Assembly (NCBI GenBank): GCA_021805395.1
Contig: JAJZFJ010000224.1
Location: 1-47,522, forward strand
Reading direction: 5' to 3'
Source: a bacterium
GTDB taxonomy: Bacteria; Armatimonadota; Chthonomonadetes; Chthonomonadales; Chthonomonadaceae
Length of the DNA: 47,522 nucleotides
Shown here: piece by piece, positions 16,007 to 24,796 of the stretch
Numbering within the stretch: the first letter of the stretch is position 1
Layout of the letters: each line of letters begins with the position of its first letter
Position numbers and translations under genes: made by a program
The notes under the pieces: model-generated
Database searches by the model: none
Seen by the model: only the letters and a program-made list of their open reading frames with translations
What the model was told of the DNA's origin: nothing

Positions 16007-17047
16007 CTAAAGAATGAGCATTGCATCCCCAAAACTAAAAAATCGATACTTCATCTTCACAGCCTCACTATAGGCTTCCAGTATCAAATCCCTTCCAGCA
16101 AATGCACTCACCATCATCAGGAGAGTGGACTTGGGCATATGAAAATTCGTAATGAGCGAATCCACCGCCTTAAACTGATATCCGGGATAGATGAACAGAT
16201 TAGTTTGCCCCAGAAAAGGTGACACTCTAGCGTCTGCAACACCCTGTGCAGCAGTTTCCAGTGTTCTCACTGATGTAGTTCCAACTGCACATACGCGCCC
16301 GACGGTCTGATTGATTAGCGAAGCTGAATGTATTCCCAATTCAGCATATTCACCATGCATTTTGTGTTCCAGAATATTGTTGCTGCGTACTGGTCTAAAT
16401 GTGTCAATTCCCACGTGAAGGGTAACATAAGCAGTGCCTACACCCTTACGCCGTAAGATTTCAAGCATATCAGTAGTGAAATGCAAGCCAGCAGTTGGCG
16501 CAGCGGCTGAACCTCTATTCTTTGAGTAAACTGTCTGATAACGCTCCTCGTCATCCTCTGCCAGCTGAGTATGTATATAAGGTGGAAGGGGTATCTCGCC
16601 CCAGTAATCTACCTTATCTGCCTCCGCTTCACTCTCGAACAGCAGCGTTCGTGCTCCTGTTTCGTCGATGTCCGCAATATGTGCTGTGCATCTGGCACCA
16701 TTCGGTCCCTGAAGTGTTACAACATGCCCTTTTAAGAACGATTTTGCGGGTTTCATCAACGCTTTGTACTGGAGCGAATCCAGACGGGAAATCAGCATCA
16801 CTTCCACAGGCAAACCATTCGCACGTAACCCGATAATTCTGCGAGCTGACACCCTGGTATCATTCATTACCAAAAGATCATCTTTCGCAAGCAGATCAGG
16901 CAAATCACTAAACTGAAGATGTTCCACTGTACCTTTATCACGCCGAATGACCATTAGTCTTGATTCACCACGTGGCAAAGGTGTTTGTGCAATGAGTTCT
17001 TCCGGCAACTCATAATCATACTGTTCAATTGGAATCTCTTCCTTCAT
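16007..17047 (-). CDS. queA: S-adenosylmethionine:tRNA ribosyltransferase-isomerase (QueA)
   Basis: A 346-residue enzyme of queuosine synthesis. It transfers and isomerises the ribose of S-adenosylmethionine onto preQ1 at the wobble base of tRNAs with GUN anticodons, giving epoxyqueuosine. Signature motifs include DYELPEELIAQTPLPRGESR, NDTRVSARRI, GLHFT, TLHVGIDTFRPVR, HKMHGEYAEL, VGTTSVRTLETAA, TNLFIYPGYQF, and ITNFHMPKSTLLMMVSAFAG. Length matches the family. First gene of its operon. No preQ1 riboswitch was recognised upstream. The downstream gene starts 37 bases after its stop. Confidence 0.97.
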   Translation of the reverse strand: MKEEIPIEQYDYELPEELIAQTPLPRGESRLMVIRRDKGTVEHLQFSDLPDLLAKDDLLVMNDTRVSARRIIGLRANGLPVEVMLISRLDSLQYKALMKPAKSFLKGHVVTLQGPNGARCTAHIADIDETGARTLLFESEAEADKVDYWGEIPLPPYIHTQLAEDDEERYQTVYSKNRGSAAAPTAGLHFTTDMLEILRRKGVGTAYVTLHVGIDTFRPVRSNNILEHKMHGEYAELGIHSASLINQTVGRVCAVGTTSVRTLETAAQGVADARVSPFLGQTNLFIYPGYQFKAVDSLITNFHMPKSTLLMMVSAFAGRDLILEAYSEAVKMKYRFFSFGDAMLIL

Positions 17048-17550
17048 CTCTGATGCTTATTGTAGCCCCTCAAGGTTAGCATGTCAAGTATGAAATATCT
17101 GCATTTCAATACCGCATAAGCAATCAGCAATAGAAAATGAAATGAACTCATAATCTCGCAACAAGTATTGTTATTGCTGGTTCTCAAATGTATGGGTTGT
17201 TAGAGGTGTTCTGCTGTTCAGGATGGCGTTATTGGTGGATGCAATTGATTTGATTGCAGTCAGTGGAGTTGAATTCACATATTGATTGAAGTATCGTCTG
17301 GCAAATTATTGATGAAACTTTGAATAATAGCTATGAGTCGTTGATGAGATTAGTAAAATGAAACTTAACATGCAGTGGAATCATGTTTAATATGATTATC
17401 TCTGATCCTGCATTCTGCACTTTTTGGTTGGTGTATATCATGTTTAACCTGTATACCCCCTACCTCGCTAGAGGCAGAAGTGCACAATTATCTATCTTCT
17501 TTGGCATATACAAACCTCAGTAAAACTACCTGAATAGAATTTTAGAACCT
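17048..17550. other. Intergenic region upstream of queA
   Basis: About 500 AT-rich bases between the queA start and the terminator of the first prepilin. An 11-base direct repeat ATCATGTTTAA occurs at 17380-17390 and 17437-17447, and the first copy sits in a short palindrome with ATGATT. It may be an operator, but nothing proves it. No intact gene is seen. Confidence 0.45.
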
Positions 17551-17590
17551 TAAAATAAAAAAAGATGAGGTCATGGAAGACCTCATCTTT
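17551..17590 (-). terminator. Strong intrinsic terminator after prepilin 1
   Basis: A perfect 12-bp stem (17561-17572 with 17579-17590) with a 6-base loop is followed, on the minus strand, by TTTTTTTATTTT. It lies 29 bases after the prepilin stop codon. This is a textbook rho-independent terminator. Confidence 0.93.
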
Positions 17591-17619
17591 CATATTCAGC
17601 TAACTATGCACAATAGTGC

Positions 17620-18579
17620 TTAGTTACACCATGGGTGAGGAGCATCTGCATCGGTTGTCCACAGGCAGATGTTACCAATTACCTGGAGGTAAGGAATGGA
17701 CTTGGTATGACCATCAACAAACTGAACATTGATCTGTCCGCTGTGTCTTTCTGGTCCAAGTGTTAATGCTGTAGCAGGGGTAACTGTACCACCGGAATAG
17801 CTCCAGTTTGAGTTTCCAATATTCATCCAGTAGTTAGGATAGAAAGATCCCTGACCAGTTGCATATGCGCAGTCTGCATTGGTGGAGGAACTGGTTGGAA
17901 CACTGCCGCCGCCGGTTGGTGCAGCATTGATCATGTGGCCGGACTCGTTACAAACGTCAGGGGCTGCTCCATAGTAGCTGGAGTCAACAAACATGATTGT
18001 CCCTGAAGGTCTTACTACGGAAGCATCGGAGACTACATTTACAGCACCACCAAATGGGGTTGCGAATGCAGCCGCAGGTGCCATCCAGATGTCGTTATGA
18101 CCATAGCTGTTCTGACCACCATATCCGTTACCACCGCATCCGATTGCTGTGTTGTTATCGCTTCCACCGCACATTGTTCCTACTTTTCCCTCAACCCAGC
18201 CGTTTACTGAGTCTGGGCACTGAAATACCTGGTAGCTTTTGGTGTAGGGTTGAAGCAGGGAGATCCAGAATGTCTTGCCGCAAGCTGCGCCACTAATAGG
18301 GCCGCTGTCTGAGCATGTGGTATTTAGCACACTGAGCAATGGGTTACTGTTAGGTCCAGAATTCCATCTGTGTGGGAAATATGTTTCATCGTAGTCTTGA
18401 ATATACATATTCGAAGCAAGTCCAAGCTGATTGAGGTTAGATAAACAGTCTGCCTGGCGTGCCTTTTCGCGAGCCTGTGCAAATACAGGGAAAAGGATGG
18501 CCGCGAGAATTGCAATAATCGCGATAACAACTAACAGCTCAATCAGCGTAAAAGCATTTTGAGTTCGGCGCACGTTCAT
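17620..18579 (-). CDS. DUF1559-type prepilin/pseudopilin, copy 1
   Basis: A 319-residue secreted protein with a type IV prepilin signal: short basic leader, then [20 protein letters not shown] with E at +5. A prepilin peptidase would cut before F. The helix is followed by [17 protein letters not shown], diagnostic of the Armatimonadota/Planctomycetes DUF1559-like group. The C-terminal domain is Gly/Asn/Cys-rich, has at least ten cysteines, and ends with [11 protein letters not shown] and [17 protein letters not shown]. The ATG has AGGAGA 11 bases upstream. The gene is monocistronic, with its own terminator and an upstream repeat-containing promoter. It is a paralogue of the gene at 18842. A cell-surface or fibre role is inferred. 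Confidence 0.93.
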   Translation of the reverse strand: MNVRRTQNAFTLIELLVVIAIIAILAAILFPVFAQAREKARQADCLSNLNQLGLASNMYIQDYDETYFPHRWNSGPNSNPLLSVLNTTCSDSGPISGAACGKTFWISLLQPYTKSYQVFQCPDSVNGWVEGKVGTMCGGSDNNTAIGCGGNGYGGQNSYGHNDIWMAPAAAFATPFGGAVNVVSDASVVRPSGTIMFVDSSYYGAAPDVCNESGHMINAAPTGGGSVPTSSSTNADCAYATGQGSFYPNYWMNIGNSNWSYSGGTVTPATALTLGPERHSGQINVQFVDGHTKSIPYLQVIGNICLWTTDADAPHPWCN

Positions 18580-18692
18580 GGTTCGATTCGTCTCCTAAAA
18601 TGTGCGGCATTCAATAATTTATTAGATTTATGTGGACAGCCGCTACGTCCAGATCAAAGAGCGTTCATCCTCTCAAAGATCAATCTTTCTTT

Positions 18693-18757
18693 ATTATATC
18701 GAATGAATGTGAAGGGAATGTTAAGAAAGAGGTCTGAAATGTTAAGGTTATGTTAAG
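18693..18757 (-). promoter_or_regulatory. Promoter with 11-bp-pitch CTTAACAT repeats before prepilin 1
   Basis: On the minus strand a TATAAT (18698-18693) follows direct repeats whose units are CTTCACAT (18707-18714), CTTAACAT (18718-18725), CTTAACAT (18739-18746) and CTTAACAT (18750-18757). Their spacing is 11, 21 and 11 bases, i.e. one face of the helix. The last unit ends 8 bases before the -10, and no -35 is present. This layout is that of promoters activated by OmpR/PhoB-family regulators; the unit resembles the cyanobacterial Pho box (YTTAAYYW with 3-base spacers). The regulator is inferred. The repeats themselves are directly visible. Confidence 0.65.
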
Positions 18758-18786
18758 GTTTTAAGATTAGCGGGCAATTCACGTAA

Positions 18787-18814
18787 AAAAGGGATGGCAT
18801 TTGCCATCCCTTTT
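18787..18814 (-). terminator. Intrinsic terminator after prepilin 2
   Basis: A 12-bp stem (18787-18798 with 18803-18814) with loop ATTT gives, on the minus strand, AAAAGGGATGGC, its complement, and a run of six T. It lies 27 bases after the stop codon of the second prepilin. Confidence 0.92.
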
Positions 18815-18841
18815 GAGTATTTGACTAGCAGATAATCGTAA

Positions 18842-19783
18842 CTACTGGCACCATGGGTGAGCAGCGTCAGAGTCCGTTGTCCATAAACATACGTTACCAA
18901 CAACCTGGTTGTAAGGCATGGACTTGGTATGTCCATCAGCGAACTCAACGTTCACCTGTCCGCTGTGTCTTTCAGGTCCTAGCACTAATGCATTTGCAAC
19001 TGTCTGGGTAGCACCGGAATAGCTGTAGTTGGCATTTCCAATGTTTGCCCACATCTCGCTATAGTATGCAGGCTGTGTGCCAGCATAGGAACAGTCGGCA
19101 TTTCCTCCGGAGCTTGTTGGAACAGTTCCGCCACCAGAAGGAGCAGCATTCGTAAGGAAACCAGACTGATTACATACGTCCGGACCTGCCAGGAAGAAGG
19201 AAGAGTCTGTTAACAATGCAGTACCCGATGGTCGAGTAATAGAAGCATCGGCAACCGGAGTTACCACATTATTCTGCACAGGAGAGAACCATAGAGCATT
19301 GAAGCCGTAGCTGTCTTCTCCACCATAACCATCACCACCACATCCTGCGTTTGCGTTGAAACCTGTTCCTCCGCCGCAGGGGAGACCATTATAACCCTCT
19401 GACCAACCATTTGGGGTGTCTGGACATATGTATACATGATAGTCCTTGACATATGGGTTCAGCATGGAGATGAAAAACGTTGCACTACACGCTGCTCCAC
19501 TAATGGCACCACCGCAGGTTGTGTTAAGTGCTGTTAAGAGAGGATTTGAATTGGTTCCTGAAAATGAATAGGCCGGGAAGTATGTCTCATCATAATCCTG
19601 CAAGTACATATTAGCTGATAGACCAATTTGGTTGAGGTTGGACAGACAGGTAGCCTGTCTTGCCTTTTCTCTTGCCTGAGCAAAAACTGGGAATAGGATT
19701 GCAGCGAGAATTGCAATTATTGCAATAACTACTAACAACTCTATGAGTGTAAATCCGTAAGGATTTCGACGACGCAGGGACAT
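18842..19783 (-). CDS. DUF1559-type prepilin/pseudopilin, copy 2
   Basis: A 313-residue paralogue of the gene at 17620, with the same architecture. It has a short basic leader ([10 protein letters not shown]), [37 protein letters not shown], and a Gly/Asn/Cys-rich domain with most cysteines in matching positions. The end is [18 protein letters not shown] and [15 protein letters not shown]. The start ATG follows AGGAGAG. It has its own terminator and a repeat-bearing upstream region, so the two genes are separate units, probably under the same control. Cysteine pairing would stabilise an exported globular head. No pilus assembly genes are in this window. Confidence 0.93.
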   Translation of the reverse strand: MSLRRRNPYGFTLIELLVVIAIIAILAAILFPVFAQAREKARQATCLSNLNQIGLSANMYLQDYDETYFPAYSFSGTNSNPLLTALNTTCGGAISGAACSATFFISMLNPYVKDYHVYICPDTPNGWSEGYNGLPCGGGTGFNANAGCGGDGYGGEDSYGFNALWFSPVQNNVVTPVADASITRPSGTALLTDSSFFLAGPDVCNQSGFLTNAAPSGGGTVPTSSGGNADCSYAGTQPAYYSEMWANIGNANYSYSGATQTVANALVLGPERHSGQVNVEFADGHTKSMPYNQVVGNVCLWTTDSDAAHPWCQ

Positions 19784-19854
19784 ATTATCTCTCCTAAATT
19801 GCGGTGTAGTAATGATATGGGGATTTCTGGTTACCGCTACCAGCCCAAATTGAC

Positions 19855-19870
19855 GAATAGTTAACTATTC
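19855..19870. promoter_or_regulatory. 16-bp perfect palindrome in the leader of prepilin 2
   Basis: GAATAGTTAACTATTC is its own complement. It lies 72 bases before the prepilin 2 start. It could be a binding site for a dimeric repressor or a small RNA hairpin. Confidence 0.45.
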
Positions 19871-19997
19871 CATATTCGACTAAACAAATCTTCACAATAT
19901 AAAGTTCCGATTGAATGAGTGAATACAGAGGCTTATTCTAATTAACTATGTATAGTATACGAGAAACACGCTCTAAATCCGTCCATCATTAACACAA

Positions 19998-20016
19998 TTG
20001 TTAAGAAAATGTTAAG
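19998..20016 (-). promoter_or_regulatory. Pho-box-like direct repeats upstream of prepilin 2
   Basis: Two units, CTTAACAT (20009-20016) and CTTAACAA (19998-20005), are exactly 11 bases apart on the minus strand, with a weaker third match in TGTTAATG about 11 bases on. This is the same unit and pitch as before prepilin 1. The nearest -10 candidate (19959-19954) is about 38 bases downstream, so the promoter geometry is less clear than at prepilin 1. Confidence 0.5.
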
Positions 20017-20453
20017 ATGACGTATTCAAGAGGCAGCATGCTATTGATGCAATAGCACCATAACGATGATTGACGAATGGTAAGTCAGCAAGTTATCTTG
20101 AATTATACTTCTGGAAGTTCCTTGTGCTAGAGAAATATGACTCACCTCAGATCTCATGTGATGAATACCGGATCAAATAATGCTGTTTACGTGCTTGGTA
20201 ATCATTCAGACGCATTCAGAAGCATGAAACGTTCATAAGTTGCAAAAAAATAAGAATATAGATCTGTCTCTCTTCATTGCTATATCAGTAATAACTTTTA
20301 ATCTTCTATTACACCCTAGATAACCCAATGGATCACAATCTGGCAAAGAAGTCATCTAGTTGAAGGCTGTTTGGGTATGACAATAGATCTCGCACCACGC
20401 AGCATTACACTTTATGCACCATACTTGTGAAACGCATGGCATACATATCAGTG

Positions 20454-21497
20454 TTAGCCGCGATCTTCTGCAGTATGTTTCTTTGATAGCAGATCTAGCG
20501 AGGTAAGAAGACTGTCGGGAGGTTCACTGTACGGCCATCCGAAAGCATGTCGGTAAGATGCGGCATGACACATCTGGAGCTGTTCAAAATCGATAACATC
20601 CTGCGTGAGAAGATTTTCGAATTCAAACGGCAGGCGAACGTTATGGAGACCTGGATTGTCAGTACAGATCGCGATATCCACTCCGGTTTCGCGGCACCGG
20701 TCAAAAACAGTTCGTAACGCGGATAAGTCCTCCAATGTACCCGTTTTGAGATAGGATGTAGGGCATATTTCGAGGCACTGGTCTCTGTCTGCGACCTGTT
20801 TAAGCAGCTCTGGGTAGTGCATGGCGATCTGAATGCCGTGTCCGATTCTATTCAAATAGGGAAGCAGCTCTGGATAGATGCCATCACGAGTTTCATACAG
20901 ATGACATGTGGTTTTAAGCCCTATCTCACGAGCCAGACTAAATAGTGAGACAAGATCGTCCATGTTATTCTTGTAGAGTGGGTCTGGGCCAGCAAGGTCA
21001 ATCCCGCATACACCTTCTGATTCCGATGCTGCAAGGTCAAGCGTCGCTCTGTTCACTTCGTACGGTAGTCTGCTGTGCATGCATAGTATCTGCTTCAGTA
21101 TCAGTGGATAGGCACTCTGTTTGGAACACGACGTAATAATTCTAACCACTTCCCGCATCTGGTTAATTCTGTCTTGTTGAGACAAGCGCTCATCGGTACG
21201 ATAGTAGGGAGTATAACGGAGTTCAAGATAGAGGATTCCTTCAAAAATGTAGGCACCACGAACCAGCTTTGTTATGAAATATTCAAGATTATCAATTCGC
21301 TGCACCCTTTCAACCATAGTATGAAGTTCCAGAAATTCTGTAAGAGAAGCTCTGGGTGCAACTATATATTTCTCAAACAGCTCATACTCGGGGAATCTTT
21401 GCATAAGAGGATGATTGTTCCGCTGCAGGAATCTCCAGAAAATTCTGGGAGCAATGGCTCCGCCAAGATGTCTATGAAGATCAGCGTGAAGTGGCAT
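20454..21497 (-). CDS. Adenosine-deaminase-family metal-dependent deaminase
   Basis: A 347-residue TIM-barrel amidohydrolase of the adenosine/adenine/AMP deaminase family. Visible are the metal site HxH in DLHRHLGGAI (residues ~6-15), GIDLAGPD, the metal His and general-acid Glu in TCHLYE, RIGHGIQIA, EICPTS, and the metal Asp in ICTDNPG. Relative to classical Add, the Asp in HLDG is Gly (HLGG), HAGE is HLYE, and the second Asp of TDDP is Asn (TDNP). Substrate may therefore not be adenosine; aminodeoxyfutalosine or another purine is possible. The ATG lies 17 bases inside the end of the GT4 gene. Last gene of the long cdaA operon. Confidence 0.88.
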   Translation of the reverse strand: MPLHADLHRHLGGAIAPRIFWRFLQRNNHPLMQRFPEYELFEKYIVAPRASLTEFLELHTMVERVQRIDNLEYFITKLVRGAYIFEGILYLELRYTPYYRTDERLSQQDRINQMREVVRIITSCSKQSAYPLILKQILCMHSRLPYEVNRATLDLAASESEGVCGIDLAGPDPLYKNNMDDLVSLFSLAREIGLKTTCHLYETRDGIYPELLPYLNRIGHGIQIAMHYPELLKQVADRDQCLEICPTSYLKTGTLEDLSALRTVFDRCRETGVDIAICTDNPGLHNVRLPFEFENLLTQDVIDFEQLQMCHAASYRHAFGWPYSEPPDSLLTSLDLLSKKHTAEDRG

Positions 21498-22575
21498 TCT
21501 TTCTCTCTGCTATTTCAGTGTAAACTCTGCTCACCCTGTTACTCATTATGTCGAGGGAGTATGTGCTTTCAACATAACTTCTAGCTGATTTTGTTAGTTC
21601 ACTATTTCCAATGTCATCATGGAGTATTTTGAGTATCCCGGTCGCAACAGCCTTTGGGCTCTCGGCCTCAGTGAGAATTCCATACCGTCCAGCTCCGAAG
21701 GTCTCTATCAGTCCACCTACTGCTGAGGCAACCACCGGTATTCCAAGAGCCATCGCTTCTAAAGCTACCAGTGACTGCCCCTCAGTACGAGAAGGTATTA
21801 CAACTACATCTCCAGCGGAAAGGAATGAGGCGGGATTATCGATGTAACCACACATACGGTTTTTAGGGTGATTTTCAAGCAGTAGCGACAGTTTTGATTC
21901 CTCGGTACCAGTGCCTCCTAAAAGAAGAAAAGAGTCCGGATACGTCTCCCTCACTATAGCCATAGACTCGGAAAGCAGATCAAAGCCTTTCTCAGGAGAC
22001 AATCTTCCCAGCGCTATTACAACATGAGCCTGTTGTGGCAGATTTAGTGCAGCGCGAGCCTTGTCTCGCAGTCTACCATAGGGAAATGAATGGAGAGGGA
22101 TTCCGTTTCCAATCACCTGAATACTGGAATTCGGTGCTCCAAGCTTTAAGAGTGAATCCGCTACAGCTTGTGATACTGCAATGATCACCGAACTGCTTTT
22201 GAATACGATTTGAAGTGCCAGCTTTTGCAGTAGACTGGCATTTGTGATGCTGTTGTGAACTGTCAGGATTGAGGGGATATTCGCTTGTCTGGCTGCTATG
22301 CATCCTATTAATCCCGCACGTACTCCATGCGCATGCACAACTTGTGTATTGCCCAGTTCAGATCTCAGCTCTCTTATTGCTTTATAATCTATCAACGGGT
22401 GTGTAGAAGACCGGATATTAAAAGGAACGAAGCTCACATTTTTCGGCAGGCTGTTCTTCCAGAAACCTGGATTTGCCCTGAGAGTAAAAGCGCAGCTTGG
22501 CAATGCTTCCACCAGCCATTGAACATGCTGTCGGATACCACCAGCAGATGGGCGGACCACAAGCGTTATATCCAT
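21481..22575 (-). CDS. GT4 glycosyltransferase
   Basis: A 364-residue GT-B enzyme of family GT4. It starts directly with MDITLVVRPSAGGIRQHVQWL (glycine-rich acceptor-side loop), then VVHAHGVRAGLIG, NGIPLHSFPYGR, ALGRLSPEKGFDLL, and the donor motif PSRTEGQSLVALEAMALGIP with E(x7)E. The family adds hexoses to lipid or polysaccharide acceptors. Donor and acceptor are unknown. It starts 18 bases after the MoxR gene stop and overlaps the deaminase gene by 17 bases. Its place at the end of an envelope-related operon supports a surface-glycan role. Confidence 0.9.
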   Translation of the reverse strand: MDITLVVRPSAGGIRQHVQWLVEALPSCAFTLRANPGFWKNSLPKNVSFVPFNIRSSTHPLIDYKAIRELRSELGNTQVVHAHGVRAGLIGCIAARQANIPSILTVHNSITNASLLQKLALQIVFKSSSVIIAVSQAVADSLLKLGAPNSSIQVIGNGIPLHSFPYGRLRDKARAALNLPQQAHVVIALGRLSPEKGFDLLSESMAIVRETYPDSFLLLGGTGTEESKLSLLLENHPKNRMCGYIDNPASFLSAGDVVVIPSRTEGQSLVALEAMALGIPVVASAVGGLIETFGAGRYGILTEAESPKAVATGILKILHDDIGNSELTKSARSYVESTYSLDIMSNRVSRVYTEIAERKNATSR

Positions 22576-22593
22576 CTGGTCTTGCTCATTGTT

Positions 22594-23631
22594 TTATCTG
22601 GGAACTTCAATGTTCTTCAATACTTCAGCCAGTATTCTATCAGATGTGTAGCCTTCAATTTCAGATTCGGGCCGCACCATCAATCTGTGTCGCAGTACCG
22701 GTCCAGAGAGTGTTTTTACATCATCGGGGGTCACAAAGTCTCTGCCTCTAACGGCTGCAAGAGCACGCGATGCATTCAGGAGTGTAATGCAAGCTCTTGG
22801 GCTGGCACCTAACAGCAGATATTTGTTGGATCGTGTAGCTCGGATAATTTTTACAATGTACTGTCTCACCTGTTCATCAGCAATAGTCGCAGCTACCTCT
22901 GCCTTGAACTTCACCAGGTCTTCCGTGTTAACAACTGGTTCGATCTTTGCAGTATCAAGATTTTGGGATGTGAAACCATTAAGTGTGTTCGTCAGGATTT
23001 GTATCTCCTGTTCTTCAGAAGGGTACGAGATGTTAATCTGAAGCATAAATCTGTCCAGTTGAGCCTCAGGAAGTGGATATGTACCTTCATACTCTACAGG
23101 GTTTTGGGTTGCGCATACCAGGAAAGGGTCTGGGAGTGCGTAGCTAACACCATCAATCGTAACTCTTCTCTCTTCCATCGCTTCCAGAAGTGCTGACTGG
23201 GTTTTGGGAGGTGTACGGTTGATTTCATCAGCAAGAACCAGCCCAGCAAATATTGGACCTTTTCTTACTCTAAACTCTTGAGATCGGGGATCATAGATAT
23301 TCACACCAAGTATGTCAGAAGGCATAAGATCAGGTGTGAACTGGATACGGGAAAATGTAGCACTAAAAATGCGTGCAACGATTCTCACCGACAGCGTTTT
23401 TGCTGTTCCCGGAACACCTTCCAATAGAACATGCCCGTTTGCAAGTAGAGCTACAACTAATAGCTCAATGAGTGCCTCTTGCCCAACAATTGCCTTATGC
23501 ATTTCTGCAGTAATTCTCTCCGCCAGCTGTTTGCAATTCGCGGGAGAGGAAATGGGTGTTTCATAAGTCATAACATCTGTTGCTTCTGATGTATCTGCTG
23601 TGGGTGAATAGGGCAGTTCATTATCCGACAA
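22594..23631 (-). CDS. MoxR-family AAA+ ATPase
   Basis: A 345-residue MoxR ATPase. Walker A GVPGTAKT, Walker B LVLADEIN, sensor ATQNPVEYEGTYPLPEAQLD with the following RF, and the C-terminal lid with LGASPRACITLLNASRALAA are all present. MoxR proteins act as chaperones for maturation of metal-containing or von Willebrand-factor-type protein complexes, usually with DUF58 proteins. The start is TTG at 23631, with GAGGAGA seven bases upstream; it overlaps the DUF4350 gene by 11 bases. The usual DUF58 partner gene is absent from this operon as seen here. Confidence 0.95.
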   Translation of the reverse strand: MSDNELPYSPTADTSEATDVMTYETPISSPANCKQLAERITAEMHKAIVGQEALIELLVVALLANGHVLLEGVPGTAKTLSVRIVARIFSATFSRIQFTPDLMPSDILGVNIYDPRSQEFRVRKGPIFAGLVLADEINRTPPKTQSALLEAMEERRVTIDGVSYALPDPFLVCATQNPVEYEGTYPLPEAQLDRFMLQINISYPSEEQEIQILTNTLNGFTSQNLDTAKIEPVVNTEDLVKFKAEVAATIADEQVRQYIVKIIRATRSNKYLLLGASPRACITLLNASRALAAVRGRDFVTPDDVKTLSGPVLRHRLMVRPESEIEGYTSDRILAEVLKNIEVPR

Positions 23632-24796
23632 GGTCTAGTCTCCTCTTTATCTCTTCTATTTTAACGGCTATCTGCTGCAGTTCTGATTTGGAAATCTTTT
23701 TATTGGCTTGTTCCTTGTGCATATATCCAAATAGAAGATCCATCTCTTCAGATGTAATAGATAGAGATTTGCACAAATCAACAAATTCTGCATGCGACGT
23801 AGATTCTGGAAGCTCCATTCTGCGCAAAACAGATTTTCGAAAATCATCTTCCAGTATGGTGAGTGCATAGTTATTTGCATTCACTTTCAGGAATAAGCCT
23901 GCCAGTGCATCTACAGTGTTGAGTTTCTTTAACTCCTGTTTGGAAGGATATACAAAATCGCCAAATGTTCTGTTACCATTATAAATTGACATTAAACATA
24001 TCGCAAGAACCGCGAGTAATGCATACCGAATCCAGTTAGGACTCATCATCCAGTAGGTCTTGAAATCAGATTGAATAGACTGCTCTGGCTGGATTGTTAG
24101 ACCCAAACCCTGATGATATTCATCGAAGGAAACTGCACCTTTATGTCTATTTTCAGCATATTCAGCTGCATTGTAGGCAAACATGGCATTGTTACTTAAC
24201 AAGAGATCCTGATTAGTAATGAAATGTGCTGAAGACACTAGTATAATTACGCCTTTGCCGTAGTGTCTTAGGGCAATCTCACCTTGTACCAGGGTATGAA
24301 ATGCTTTTGGGAGATTTGTAAAGTGTGCATTGATAGTGAGTGCATTCACCCCATACAACAGCGGTGAGTTATTACTGCCCACATCTGGTGAATTAAACTT
24401 CTTTGTTGAGGATGTATACTTTAGCAGATTCGGTTTATTCTGATCGCTGTTATCTCCTTCATCCGGTGAGAGGAGATACAACAGAGTGCCTCCTTCACTG
24501 ATCCATTTCTCCAAATACTTGTTTTCTTCTTTAGTAGGAGGTCTAATTAAGGGTTCTGAGATCACCAGTAAAGATGTTTTGTTTGTAAGTGATCGCCAGT
24601 CAGATAGTAGTCTGCTTGTATCGAAATGCAGCTTGTACAACCGAAACAGTGCTTTGTCTCCTCGTTTAGCAACACTCAACGTTGTGTGGGTATCGCCAAA
24701 CGGTATAACCGTGGAAAGCTGGATAACTACCATAACACAAATCGTATAGGCAGTCAACAAAAGGAAGAGCAGGGGACTCTTATTCTGCCTTTCCAT
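23621..24796 (-). CDS. DUF4350-domain membrane protein
   Basis: A 391-residue protein with an N-terminal membrane helix (about 8-30), an extracytoplasmic DUF4350 domain (ISEPLIRPPTKEENKYLEKW, GGTLLYLLSPDE) and a second helix near 257-275 (WIRYALLAVLAICLMSIY). A cytoplasmic helical tail carries LSITSEEMDLLFGY. DUF4350 proteins are regularly encoded with MoxR and DUF4129 proteins; the ThuA/GATase-like fold of the domain is known but its function is not. Start shares bases with the stop of the DUF4129 gene (TAATG). Confidence 0.88.
   Translation of the reverse strand: MERQNKSPLLFLLLTAYTICVMVVIQLSTVIPFGDTHTTLSVAKRGDKALFRLYKLHFDTSRLLSDWRSLTNKTSLLVISEPLIRPPTKEENKYLEKWISEGGTLLYLLSPDEGDNSDQNKPNLLKYTSSTKKFNSPDVGSNNSPLLYGVNALTINAHFTNLPKAFHTLVQGEIALRHYGKGVIILVSSAHFITNQDLLLSNNAMFAYNAAEYAENRHKGAVSFDEYHQGLGLTIQPEQSIQSDFKTYWMMSPNWIRYALLAVLAICLMSIYNGNRTFGDFVYPSKQELKKLNTVDALAGLFLKVNANNYALTILEDDFRKSVLRRMELPESTSHAEFVDLCKSLSITSEEMDLLFGYMHKEQANKKISKSELQQIAVKIEEIKRRLDLVG

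Larger units (their letters stand above)
19784..20453. other. Upstream region of prepilin 2
   Basis: About 670 bases without a recognised gene. It contains a perfect 16-bp palindrome (19855-19870), a small inverted repeat CTGGT/ACCAG (19828-19844) and Pho-box-like repeats (entered separately). A possible -10, TATACT, lies on the minus strand at 19959-19954. The part beyond 20020 shows nothing I can name. Confidence 0.5.

Noticed and set aside
17048-17120. preQ1 riboswitch before queA
   Set aside because: No short H-type pseudoknot pattern or A-rich tail of the known class was recognised.
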